NCBI GenBank assembly: GCA_024234395.1
Contig: JACKOH010000002.1
Location: 992,001 to 1,056,000 of the forward strand
Reading direction: 5' to 3'
Length of the DNA stretch: 64,000 bases
From: Pseudomonadales bacterium
GTDB taxonomy: Bacteria > Pseudomonadota > Gammaproteobacteria > Pseudomonadales > Pseudohongiellaceae
Part shown: one piece after another, positions 43,190 to 51,336 of the stretch
How positions within the stretch are numbered: position 1 is the first letter of the stretch
Layout of the letters: each line of letters begins with the position of its first letter
The notes under the pieces: generated by a model
Told to the model about the DNA's origin: nothing
Database searches by the model: none
The model's input: only the letters and a program-made list of their open reading frames with translations
Program-made: the position numbers and the translations under genes

Positions 43190-44419
43190 ATGAAGATCGG
43201 ATGTCGGGCTGGTTTTGCCCTTTCGGTGCTTTTACAGGTTGCAGTCGCTCAATTCAGTTATGGGCAGCAATCTTACCCGCATGCTGATGATCCCATCGGC
43301 AGTGTCCGGGCAGTTTACGACGGCGCGCTGTTTCCGGACCTGGCCGTCAATACCTACCGCAATATCGATCGCCTGTTTCCGTCCCGGGTGATTCAAACCG
43401 GTGATCGGGTCTATCCCCTGCCGCGCGGTGATCAGGCCGATCTCACACTGAGCTTCCAATCCAACGGCCGCACCTACGACCTCTATGACTATATGGCCAT
43501 TAACCGGGTCGGCGCCATGCTCGTGCTCAAGGATGGTGAGATTGTTTTTGAGAAGTACCAGCTGGGAAACAGCGAGCAGACCAGATGGATGTCGATGTCG
43601 GTGGCAAAAACAATTACGGCAACGCTTATTGGCGCCGCCATCAAGGACGGTCTGATAAGTGGTCTCGATGCACAGGTTACCGATTACCTGCCCGGATTAC
43701 TGGGAACCGCCTACGAAGGCGTGACAGTCCGCAATGTGCTGCACATGAGCTCCGGTGTGGACTGGAACGAAACCTACACCAATCCGGCATCCGACCGGCG
43801 CCGACTGTTGGAGGCGCAGATCGCCCAGCAGCCCGGCGGAATGCTGGAAGTCATGTCACAGCTGGGCCGGGCAGCCGAGCCGGGTTCCCGGTTTAATTAC
43901 AGTACCGGTGAAACCCAGGTTGCCGGCGAACTGTTGCGTGCCGCGGTCGATAAGCCGCTGGCAGACTATCTGTCGGAAAAAATCTGGGCCGGTTTCGGCA
44001 TGGAGGCGCCAGCCACCTGGTGGCTGGAATCGCCGGATGGAGTGGAAGTTGGCGGCAGCGGTATTTCTGCCACCCTGCGTGATTACGGCAGGTTCGGCCA
44101 GCTATTGATCAATCAGGGACAGGTGCGGGGTGAAAGCATTTTTCCTGACGGCTGGGTAGAACAGGCGTACCGCCCTTTCGTCAACAGCCGCGGCGAAACC
44201 GTCGAATACGGTTTCATGGTCTGGCCCCTTGAAGCGACGGCAGGATCGATTCACGAAGGTGCATTCAGTGCAATTGGAATTCACGGTCAGTTTATATACA
44301 TGAATCCTGCTGAACGGGTGGTTATCGTGGTTTTAAGTGCGAGGTCGAAACCCACCGGGATGGCGATAATCGACGATGACGATCTGTTTGCGGCGATCAC
44401 AGAAATATTGAAAGAATAG
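43190..44419 (+). CDS. Exported serine hydrolase, class C beta-lactamase fold
   Basis: 409 residues from ATG 43190 with a signal peptide (cleavage near SYGQQ, residue 26). The active-site SxxK is Ser137-Val-Ala-Lys140, and the second motif YxN appears as Tyr237-Ser-Thr. The third motif (KTG-like) is replaced by HGQF near the C-terminus. This pattern suits the esterase/peptidase branch of the family rather than true beta-lactamases. It is periplasmic. The stop codon lies in the first unit of a 15-bp tandem repeat. Confidence 0.88.
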   Translation: MKIGCRAGFALSVLLQVAVAQFSYGQQSYPHADDPIGSVRAVYDGALFPDLAVNTYRNIDRLFPSRVIQTGDRVYPLPRGDQADLTLSFQSNGRTYDLYDYMAINRVGAMLVLKDGEIVFEKYQLGNSEQTRWMSMSVAKTITATLIGAAIKDGLISGLDAQVTDYLPGLLGTAYEGVTVRNVLHMSSGVDWNETYTNPASDRRRLLEAQIAQQPGGMLEVMSQLGRAAEPGSRFNYSTGETQVAGELLRAAVDKPLADYLSEKIWAGFGMEAPATWWLESPDGVEVGGSGISATLRDYGRFGQLLINQGQVRGESIFPDGWVEQAYRPFVNSRGETVEYGFMVWPLEATAGSIHEGAFSAIGIHGQFIYMNPAERVVIVVLSARSKPTGMAIIDDDDLFAAITEILKE

Positions 44420-44489
44420 TTTTTAAGGGAATAGTTTTTAAGGGAACAGTTGTTGAGGGAATAGTTGTCGTGGGGATGGTTGTTGAGGG
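44415..44489. repeat. 15-bp tandem repeat, five units
   Basis: Five consecutive 15-bp units of the form AATAGTTTTTAAGGG drift along the array (third and fifth units read AACAGTTGTTGAGGG and GATGGTTGTTGAGGG). The first overlaps the stop codon of the serine hydrolase. Slippage here would change the length of the spacer to the next gene. Confidence 0.7.
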
Positions 44490-44577
44490 ATCAGCTGACT
44501 TCAGGTAACGCATTGCCAGCCCCTACAGTCTTATCCACACCCAGATCAACGGGAAGCTCAACGGGGAGTTGGCAACA

Positions 44578-46179
44578 ATGAAAGGAATAACCGGCAGACT
44601 TCTGCTGCTGCTGATCAGCGGGCTGGGCATGGGCCTGGGCAACGCCGCGGATGTCTCCGAAGTAGCCACCGAAAGTGGAATTTTCGCGGGCAGCAAGTCA
44701 CAGCATCAGGGCCTGGTCACCGTGTTCAAGGGCATCGGCTATGCGGCCCCGCCAGTCAGGGACCTGCGCTGGAAGCCACCGGTCGCGGCCATTCCGTTTG
44801 CCGGCGTGCGGCAGGCCGATCGAACCGGTCCGGCCTGCTGGCAGGGTCAGAACTCGGATGCCACGCTGTATGCCCGGGGTAATCTCGAGAGATCGGAAGA
44901 CTGTCTTTATCTGAATGTCTTTACCGGTGCGGCGGACAGTAGGGATGCGCTCCCGGTCATGGTCTGGTTTCACGGTGGCAGTAATACCGCCGGGCATGCC
45001 GGGCCGCTGATCTTTGACGGTGCCAACCTGGCGGCGAGAGGTGCGGTAATCGTCACTGCCAACTATCGTCTCGGTGCACTGGGTTTCCTCGCCCATCCCG
45101 GCCTGACGGCAGAGTCCGAACAGCATTCCTCCGGTAATTACGGCCTGTTGGATCAGCTGGCGGTATTGCGATGGGTCAGGAACAATATTGCCGGATTCGG
45201 CGGCGACCCGGGCAGAGTGACTATTTTCGGCCAGTCCGCCGGAGGCGCCGATGTCTGCCTGCTGATGTCCTCCCCGTTGGCCGACGGCCTGATGCATGGC
45301 GTCATCGGGCAGTCGCCCTCCGAGTGCATCACGCTGGATACCGAGCTGGATCAGGGCCACGTCATGGGCGAGGCCTTCGCCGGCAGGCTGGGCGTCGCGG
45401 AGACAGGCAGTGCAGCGGTGGCGAAGCTGCGCGCCCTGGATCCGGAAACCGTGATCAGTACGCCGGGAGTGGGTGGCACACCGCTGATCGATGGCTGGGT
45501 CATTCCGGAACGTCCCTACGATCTGTTGGCCACTGGACGCCAGAACCGTATACCGGTCATGGTGGGAGGATTGGCCGACGAATATCACGGCCTTTCGCAT
45601 TCCGCGCCGGAAATCAGTGAACCGCAACTGGACGAGTACCTGCGGACCAGTTTTGGCAATGCCGCCGAACGGATCAAGGCCAATTACACCGCCGCACTGG
45701 CTGAATCCCCTCTGGATGCGCGCAAGCGTATCGCCACCGACAACAGCTTTCTGCTGGCGTCGCGGATGTGGGGGCGGCTGGTAAGCGAACGCGGTGATCA
45801 GGCTTATGTGTATTACTTTTCGCGACCGGCCCCGGTATTCAGGCTTTACGTACATGAGAGGCCGGATCTCTATAATGACGGTGGACAGCGTCGCTTTGGC
45901 GCCTATCACTCCGGTGAACTGGCCTATGTCTTCGACAACCTGGGACTGGTGGGTATCGGCTGGGATGCCGCGGATCGCGCGTTATCGGAAACAATGGCCG
46001 ATTACTGGGTCAGTTTCGCCCGCAACGGCAACCCCAATGCCGATGGTCTGCCGAACTGGCCGGTGTACAATCCCGACGAGGATCTGGTGCAGGTGCTGGA
46101 TACGCGAGTCTATTCCGCTGTGCATCCGCGTCACGATCAGCTTGACGACCTGGAGCAACTTTATCTGCAGTCCCGGTGA
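44578..46179 (+). CDS. Exported type-B carboxylesterase
   Basis: 533 residues from ATG 44578 (GGGGAG upstream) with a signal peptide to about residue 24. The nucleophile is Ser220 in FGQSAGGAD; the acid is the Glu in GGLADEYHG and the base the His in GAYHSGELAY. The early GIGYAAPP and the EDCLYLNVF motif (with an oxyanion HGG in FHGGSNT) complete the family pattern. It hydrolyses carboxylic esters in the periplasm. It is likely in a run with the downstream VOC gene, 30 bp away. Confidence 0.92.
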   Translation: MKGITGRLLLLLISGLGMGLGNAADVSEVATESGIFAGSKSQHQGLVTVFKGIGYAAPPVRDLRWKPPVAAIPFAGVRQADRTGPACWQGQNSDATLYARGNLERSEDCLYLNVFTGAADSRDALPVMVWFHGGSNTAGHAGPLIFDGANLAARGAVIVTANYRLGALGFLAHPGLTAESEQHSSGNYGLLDQLAVLRWVRNNIAGFGGDPGRVTIFGQSAGGADVCLLMSSPLADGLMHGVIGQSPSECITLDTELDQGHVMGEAFAGRLGVAETGSAAVAKLRALDPETVISTPGVGGTPLIDGWVIPERPYDLLATGRQNRIPVMVGGLADEYHGLSHSAPEISEPQLDEYLRTSFGNAAERIKANYTAALAESPLDARKRIATDNSFLLASRMWGRLVSERGDQAYVYYFSRPAPVFRLYVHERPDLYNDGGQRRFGAYHSGELAYVFDNLGLVGIGWDAADRALSETMADYWVSFARNGNPNADGLPNWPVYNPDEDLVQVLDTRVYSAVHPRHDQLDDLEQLYLQSR

Positions 46180-46209
46180 TGGCACGCAGGGACCGGGGAG
46201 TAATACCGA

Positions 46210-46566
46210 TTGAAAATGAACTACTTCGTGTTTGGCACCAACAACAAGAAAAGTGCCATTGCCTTTTACGATGCCCTGTTCGATGGACACGACATCAACA
46301 GGATCTACTCCGAGGGGCGAATGACCCTGTGGGCAGGCGATGATTTTCTGTTCGGAATCGCCGAGCCTTATGATGGCAATCCTGCCAGCAACGGAAATGG
46401 AACCATGCTGGGATTCAACGTGGGTTCTTCCGACGCGGTGGAGAATCTGTATCACAAGGCGATCGCGCTGGGCGGGGTCGACGAAGGTGAGCCGGGGCTG
46501 CGATCCGGCCGATTTTCCGCCTATTTCCGGGACCTGGACAGTAACAAAATCTGCCTGTTTGAATAA
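46210..46566 (+). CDS. VOC family protein (glyoxalase/bleomycin-resistance-like)
   Basis: 118 residues forming one VOC module. The opening MNYFVFGTNNKKSAIAFYDALF and the closing strand YFRDLDSNKICLFE are typical, with metal or substrate ligands not obvious. The start is TTG 46210 by spacing to GGGGAG; ATG 46216 is the alternative. It could be a lyase, dioxygenase or binding protein, and no specific role can be inferred. It lies 30 bp after the carboxylesterase. Confidence 0.75.
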   Translation: MKMNYFVFGTNNKKSAIAFYDALFDGHDINRIYSEGRMTLWAGDDFLFGIAEPYDGNPASNGNGTMLGFNVGSSDAVENLYHKAIALGGVDEGEPGLRSGRFSAYFRDLDSNKICLFE

Positions 46567-46633
46567 CAGGCTGATAAGTAAAATAACCGTAAGGACAGCA
46601 TGGTGATTGTCCGGACAGAATTGGAGCTGACTT

Positions 46634-46990
46634 ATGCGTGGTTTAATTGCAGTGATTGCCATGTTCCTGATCGGCAGTTCGGTTGTCTACGCCCATCATG
46701 GCCTGGAAAGCTATGACACCGGGCAGCTGATCGAGTTTGAAGGTAAGGTTGTCGGGTTTCGCCTGATGGACCCGCATTCGATCCTGGTGGTGGAAGTCGA
46801 GGCCAGCGATGGCGCGAAGGTGGTCTGGGAAGTTGAAGGAGGACGGGCCGCCGGTATTGTCGAGGCCGGATTGACACGGGAGTTTCTGGGCAGTGGGCCG
46901 TTAGTGCGGGTAACCGGCTATCAGAGCAAAGATGCTCTCTGTGCTCCCAATTGCCGGATGGCCGGACAGGATTTTGACTTTGAGCGATAA
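46634..46990 (+). CDS. Exported DUF6152 family protein
   Basis: 118 residues with a signal peptide (cleavage before HHGLESYD, near residue 20). The His-His just after cleavage, the FEGKVVGFRLMDPHS strand, VVWEVEGG and the GLTREFLGSGPLVRVTGY block are the conserved parts of DUF6152. Function is not known; the family is often near exported enzymes. It is preceded by GGAGCTGA. A divergent copy is at 9139-9576. Confidence 0.85.
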   Translation: MRGLIAVIAMFLIGSSVVYAHHGLESYDTGQLIEFEGKVVGFRLMDPHSILVVEVEASDGAKVVWEVEGGRAAGIVEAGLTREFLGSGPLVRVTGYQSKDALCAPNCRMAGQDFDFER

Positions 46991-47044
46991 AGGCATCCGG
47001 CGTGGTACCCGCAAGTTGGAGATGAAACACCGGGAGGGCAGCGA

Positions 47045-47614
47045 GTGAGCACTGAGGACTCCTGCGTAACGATTCACATGGCTGCCAGCCTGGATGGCTT
47101 TATCGCCCGGCAGGATGGCAGTGTCGACTGGCTGGAAACCGCTGATCAGTACGCTGGCGGCGAAACGCTGAGTCCCGAGTTCATTGAAAATTTTCTCAAC
47201 AGCATCGATTGCTACGTGATGGGTTCGCATACCTATGAAACTGCGCTTCGTTTTGAAGCACAGGGAATGGGCTGGTCATACGGGGACAAATCCGTGTTCG
47301 TGCTGACCCGCAGGGAATTACCCAGGACCCGCGCTACAATCGAATTCCACGCCGGTGATCTGGCTGCGTTTGTAAACGACACACTGCGTCCCCGGTTCCG
47401 GAAAATCTGGATTGCCGGGGGCGGTGCGGTCTGCACCGAATGTCTGCGTCTCGGCGTGGCTGACGAGGTCAGTCTGACCGTGTTACCCGTACTGATTGGC
47501 AGCGGCATCCGTTACTTCGACCATTTTGCCAACGATATTGCCCTCCATCTGGCTGACGTAAAAGCCTATCAGAGTGGCATGGTTGAAATGCGCTACGAAA
47601 TCCTGAAAAATTAA
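47045..47614 (+). CDS. Dihydrofolate-reductase-fold protein (RibD C-terminal type)
   Basis: 189 residues. The domain starts VTIHMAASLDGFIAR and has the GGAVCTECLRLGVADEVSLTV helix-strand and DHFANDIALHL toward the end, as in the RibD C-terminal/YwjB group of NADPH-binding reductases. It lacks the deaminase domain of RibD, so a role in riboflavin synthesis is not implied. Start is GTG 47045 with GGAGGG upstream. It is cytoplasmic and located 54 bp after the DUF6152 gene. Confidence 0.85.
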   Translation: MSTEDSCVTIHMAASLDGFIARQDGSVDWLETADQYAGGETLSPEFIENFLNSIDCYVMGSHTYETALRFEAQGMGWSYGDKSVFVLTRRELPRTRATIEFHAGDLAAFVNDTLRPRFRKIWIAGGGAVCTECLRLGVADEVSLTVLPVLIGSGIRYFDHFANDIALHLADVKAYQSGMVEMRYEILKN

Positions 47615-47643
47615 CGGCTGTTTCGCTGCAGGACTTCTCCGTT

Positions 47644-48534
47644 ATGCAATGCATCCGGTTCTGGTTGCTTTGGCTGCCGGGATTCTTTCTACCGCCGGCA
47701 GTCAGTCTGGCGGCTTCCTCGAACTGCCAGACGTTTTCGCTCGAGAACGGGACCATGCAGCTTTCCGTGCAGATCAAAGGCGGTGAATATCCGGCGGTAT
47801 TAACCACCAGCAATGTCGGGGCATCCATCAGCGACCGACTGGCCAGGGAATTAAGACTGACGCAGCGAGTTGACCCGGACCTGCGAGTGGTTTCCGATAC
47901 GGGAGAGGAGCAGGAATACCTCTATTCACCGGACGTGCCTTTCACGCTGTTTGGAATTGAGACTTCAGCCGACAGGATGGCGATCACCGAATCGGACAGC
48001 AGGTTCATCACCCTGAGTCTCAGACTGTTTGACGGTTTGATCATTCAGATCAACTTTCCCGATTCCAGGATCTGTTTTGTCGACAGGAGTGCGCTCGACC
48101 TGCGCCGGGAACAGAATATTGAACTGGATTCCGGCGCCAGATTCGGGATTCCGGCCATTCAGGTATCGCTGAATGATGATTTTGACACCTGGCTGGAACT
48201 TTCACCCGGCTTTGGTGGAGGGGTGCGGGTCGACAGTTTTGTCGCCGACTCCCTGAACCTGGAATCGGAGGATGATAATCAGAATCCGCTCTATCCATTC
48301 GAAAGTGCGACCCTGGATTCCCTGACTTTCGGTCCTTACCAGTTGGGGGCAATCCCGGTAGAGTTTCCGAAACAGAACGTCCGCAGCAACCTGACCCGCA
48401 GGCAGGAAACGTTGACCAATACCAATGTTCAGGACGACAGGCAGACCCGGGGGCGAATCGGTATCGAGGTGCTGAAGCACTTTATTGTTACCCTGGATCT
48501 GGAACTCGAACGCATGCATGTGTTTGCCCCCTGA
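47644..48534 (+). CDS. Exported retropepsin-like protein lacking catalytic Asp
   Basis: 296 residues with a signal peptide to about residue 24. Two half-domains each have the layout of bacterial retropepsin-like aspartyl proteases: a hydrophobic strand, a turn, then xxISxxLARELxL. The first turn reads VLTTSNVGASIS and the second LELSPGFGGGV, so the DTG triad of active proteases is absent from both. The closing GRIGIEVLKHFIVTLDLELERMHV matches the end of the family. It may be a binding protein rather than an enzyme. It lies 16 bp before the luciferase-like gene. Confidence 0.65.
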   Translation: MQCIRFWLLWLPGFFLPPAVSLAASSNCQTFSLENGTMQLSVQIKGGEYPAVLTTSNVGASISDRLARELRLTQRVDPDLRVVSDTGEEQEYLYSPDVPFTLFGIETSADRMAITESDSRFITLSLRLFDGLIIQINFPDSRICFVDRSALDLRREQNIELDSGARFGIPAIQVSLNDDFDTWLELSPGFGGGVRVDSFVADSLNLESEDDNQNPLYPFESATLDSLTFGPYQLGAIPVEFPKQNVRSNLTRRQETLTNTNVQDDRQTRGRIGIEVLKHFIVTLDLELERMHVFAP

Positions 48535-48550
48535 TCTGGCCGCCCCGAAT

Positions 48551-49552
48551 ATGAAACTCTCAGTACTCGATCAATCGCCGATCCGCAGCGGCAGCACCGC
48601 CACAGCGGCACTGCAGGAAACCCTGGCACTGGCAAAGCAGTGTGACGAGTTGGGTTACCACCGCTACTGGCTGGCCGAGCATCACGCGTCCGATGCCCTG
48701 GCGGGATGTTCACCCGAGGTGCTGTTGGGTCGGCTTGGCGCAGAAACCCGCCGCCTGCGAATCGGCTCAGGGGGCATCATGCTGCCTCATTACAGTCCCT
48801 ACAAGGTGGCGGAGAATTTCAAACTGCTGGAGACATTGTATCCAGGCCGCATCGATCTGGGTGTGGGCCGGGCACCGGGCACCGATCCATTCACTGCGGC
48901 TGCCCTGCGTTACGGTTCCACGGTGGGCCCGCAGCATTTTCCCCGCATGGTGGCTGATCTGCAGGCATTGTTGAACGATACCCAGCCGGCCACTCGCGGG
49001 ATGGAAGGTGCTCGTGCGTTTCCCCTGGTGGATGAGGTGCCGGAAATATGGATGCTCGGCTCCAGCGAAGACAGTGCCGGGTTCGCCGCCGATGCCGGCC
49101 TGCCATACAGTTTCGCGTACTTTATCAATCCCTCCATTCGTACGGATATTTTTCAACTGTATCGGGGTCGCTTTCAGCCCGGCCCGAACCTGCAGGAGCC
49201 CCATACCAGCCTGTGCGTATTCACCATTTGCGCGGAACAGGAAGACGAGGCGTGGCGGCTTTCAAAAAGTCGCGACCTGTGGTTCGTGCGCCTGTTGCAG
49301 GGGGCGCCCGGCCCGGTGCCTACGGTGCAGGAAGCCATCGATTACCCTTATGCGGATGCCGAACTGAGGGCCATCGAAGCCAACCGGGACAAGCGTGCAG
49401 TGGGGACTCCCGCCCAGGTCAAGGCGAAGCTGCTGAGTCTGGCTGAGGAGTTCGGAGCCGACGAGCTGATGTTACTTACCATTACCCACGACCCGGCCGC
49501 CAGAGCCCGCTCCTATGCCCTGCTTGCGGCAGAGTTCGGACTTGCGGCGTAA
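48551..49552 (+). CDS. LLM-class flavin-dependent oxidoreductase (luciferase-like)
   Basis: 333 residues from ATG 48551. It has the TIM-barrel start MKLSVLDQSPIRSG, the YWLAEHHASDALAG motif, the RLRIGSGGIMLPHYSPYKVAE stretch split by family insertions, and GVGRAPGTDPF typical of the alkanal-monooxygenase-like/LLM group. FMNH2 should be supplied by a separate reductase. Substrate unknown. It is 16 bp after the retropepsin-like gene and followed by a CTAGTGTCCTGTC repeat copy. Confidence 0.9.
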   Translation: MKLSVLDQSPIRSGSTATAALQETLALAKQCDELGYHRYWLAEHHASDALAGCSPEVLLGRLGAETRRLRIGSGGIMLPHYSPYKVAENFKLLETLYPGRIDLGVGRAPGTDPFTAAALRYGSTVGPQHFPRMVADLQALLNDTQPATRGMEGARAFPLVDEVPEIWMLGSSEDSAGFAADAGLPYSFAYFINPSIRTDIFQLYRGRFQPGPNLQEPHTSLCVFTICAEQEDEAWRLSKSRDLWFVRLLQGAPGPVPTVQEAIDYPYADAELRAIEANRDKRAVGTPAQVKAKLLSLAEEFGADELMLLTITHDPAARARSYALLAAEFGLAA

Positions 49553-49597
49553 TGCCGTCCAGCGCCCGGCGTTACTCTGGATTCCGCCGCAATCAAA

Positions 49598-49610
49598 CTA
49601 GTGTCCTGTC
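49598..49610. repeat. Single copy of the CTAGTGTCCTGTC repeat
   Basis: The 13-bp sequence is the same as the arm start at 6397 and the copy at 36996. Here it is an isolated copy in the spacer before the ECF sigma gene, followed by CGCCGGG. Confidence 0.55.
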
Positions 49611-49701
49611 CGCCGGGATTTTCCTGATCACCTGTTGTTAACCTTTTTCCGGCCTGCTGACTCTAAGCAGATGTAGGACAGCCAGACCTGGAGACCACCA
49701 G

Positions 49702-50331
49702 GTGACGATTTTGGATGGCAGGCACTCTGGAGCAACCGTGTTACGCGAATCCGACGAGGAACTGATCAGCGCCGCGCAGGCGGGCAATATTGCCGCGTTT
49801 GAGAGGCTGGTGCGTCCCGTGGAACGGCAGATGCTGGCCGTGGCGGCTGGTATCGCCCGCAATGCAGACGACGCCGATGATATTTTCCAGGAAGCCATGA
49901 TTTCGGCGTTCAGATCGATAAGTCGCTTCAACGGTGCAAGCCAGTTCAGTACCTGGTTACATCGAATTGTCGTCAACGCGTCACTGTCCCACCGGCGCAG
50001 ACTCAAACGCCTGTGGCGTCATAGCGCCGATCTGCACGAGGGGGAAGAGTATGAGGAACAGCATTGCCATGGTGCCCATACCCCTGAACAGTCGATGCTT
50101 TCGGCAGAGCTGAATGCCCAGCTCAACACGGCACTGGCAACGCTCAGTGAGCGGGAAAGGATCGCCTTTGTACTCTGCCATCAGCAGGAGTTCAGGATCA
50201 GAGAGGCCGCCGAGATCATGGAGGCCAGTGAAAACTCCATCAAGGTCTATCTGTTTCGAGCCAGGGAGAAGTTACGGAATCAGCTGGATCCCTACTACCG
50301 GCCCGACCATCAACCGAATCGGATGGAATAG
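49702..50331 (+). CDS. ECF-type RNA polymerase sigma factor
   Basis: 209 residues. Region 2 is present as DDADDIFQEAMISAFRSISRF with the typical STWLHRIVVN, and region 4 as ALATLSERERIAFVLCHQQEF with IREAAEIMEASENSIKVYLFRAREKLRN for the -35 helix-turn-helix. There is no long extra domain. The start is GTG 49702 with GGAG upstream. The gene runs into the next with a 4-bp gap, and the three genes 49702-52527 form one operon. Its own promoter is probably among its targets. Confidence 0.92.
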   Translation: MTILDGRHSGATVLRESDEELISAAQAGNIAAFERLVRPVERQMLAVAAGIARNADDADDIFQEAMISAFRSISRFNGASQFSTWLHRIVVNASLSHRRRLKRLWRHSADLHEGEEYEEQHCHGAHTPEQSMLSAELNAQLNTALATLSERERIAFVLCHQQEFRIREAAEIMEASENSIKVYLFRAREKLRNQLDPYYRPDHQPNRME

Positions 50332-50335
50332 AGAA

Positions 50336-51322
50336 ATGAACATTCCAGAAAATGAAAGACAACTTGAAGACCTGGTGCTTCGTTATCTGTACGATGACCT
50401 GGATAGTGGTCAACGTACCGCCTTCGAGCACGAGCTTACCGTAAACCGGCAGCTGAAGAAGCTGCTGGAGCGGGAGCAGAGCCTGGAGCTGAGTATTCCG
50501 CGCGGGACTTCCGTATACATAGACGACGAGCGGCTGGGAGACAACCGGCGCCAGGTGCGTCGTCAACTGCAAAGGCAGGTGGCGAAGCGCCCGCTGCTCA
50601 CCGAGTTCCTGGCCGCCCTGGTGCGGCGTCCGGCGCTGGCAGTATTGCAGACAGCGGTCCTGGCCGTGAGTTTTGCCCTGGGTTTCGTGATTGCCGGACC
50701 CGGGACTTCCATTACAACTCCGGTTTCCTCCGGCACCGAAGTGGCGGCGCGAATGTCGCCATTGGGACTGGTCGGTGAGCAGGATTATGAGATTGCCAAT
50801 CTGCAGATCGAACGCTTTGATCCAGCTTCCGGCGACATTGAATTGTCGTTTGCGCTGGCTTCGGATACACATCTGAGTGGCAATATTTCCGAAGCGGGCA
50901 TTCGTACCCTGATGACCGTGGCACTGGTTAACGAAATAGACGAGGCGGCCCGCCTGGACACACTCGATGTTCTTCAGAAGGCCTCCTATGACGATCAGGT
51001 TTCCGCATCGATGATTTATGTCCTCAACAATGACGAAAATCCGGGTGTGCGCTACGCGGCGGTGCGGTCGCTGGTGGAATTCGTGGAGGATGAACAGGTG
51101 AAAAGCGCCCTGCGACAGGCGCTGGGTCGGGACGTTAATCCCGGCGTGCGGGTCGAGGCTTTCAATGCCCTGGCGGAAAATCCGGATCCGGAAACCCTGG
51201 CCGTGTTCCGCCAGCGCGCCGAGTCCGACGGTAATGACTACATTCGCCAGCAGGCCCGGGCGATTCTCGAGAACACCGATCCGAACAGCAACGCCGGGTT
51301 CAGCAATTCGGCAATTTTTTAA
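50336..51322 (+). CDS. Membrane protein with HEAT repeats in the anti-sigma position
   Basis: 328 residues. An N-terminal cytoplasmic part (about 1-95) of helical, charged character is followed by one membrane helix (about 100-123, LQTAVLAVSFALGFVIAG) and a periplasmic C-terminal part. The last 130 residues are HEAT-like helical repeats (VRYAAVRSLVEFV, VRVEAFNALAENP, IRQQARAILEN). The location and topology are those of anti-sigma factors, but the zinc-binding HxxxCxxC of the ZAS family is absent. It probably holds the sigma factor until a signal reaches the periplasmic HEAT repeats. This role is inference from position. Confidence 0.7.
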   Translation: MNIPENERQLEDLVLRYLYDDLDSGQRTAFEHELTVNRQLKKLLEREQSLELSIPRGTSVYIDDERLGDNRRQVRRQLQRQVAKRPLLTEFLAALVRRPALAVLQTAVLAVSFALGFVIAGPGTSITTPVSSGTEVAARMSPLGLVGEQDYEIANLQIERFDPASGDIELSFALASDTHLSGNISEAGIRTLMTVALVNEIDEAARLDTLDVLQKASYDDQVSASMIYVLNNDENPGVRYAAVRSLVEFVEDEQVKSALRQALGRDVNPGVRVEAFNALAENPDPETLAVFRQRAESDGNDYIRQQARAILENTDPNSNAGFSNSAIF

Positions 51323-51336
51323 AGAGGAGTGAAGCA

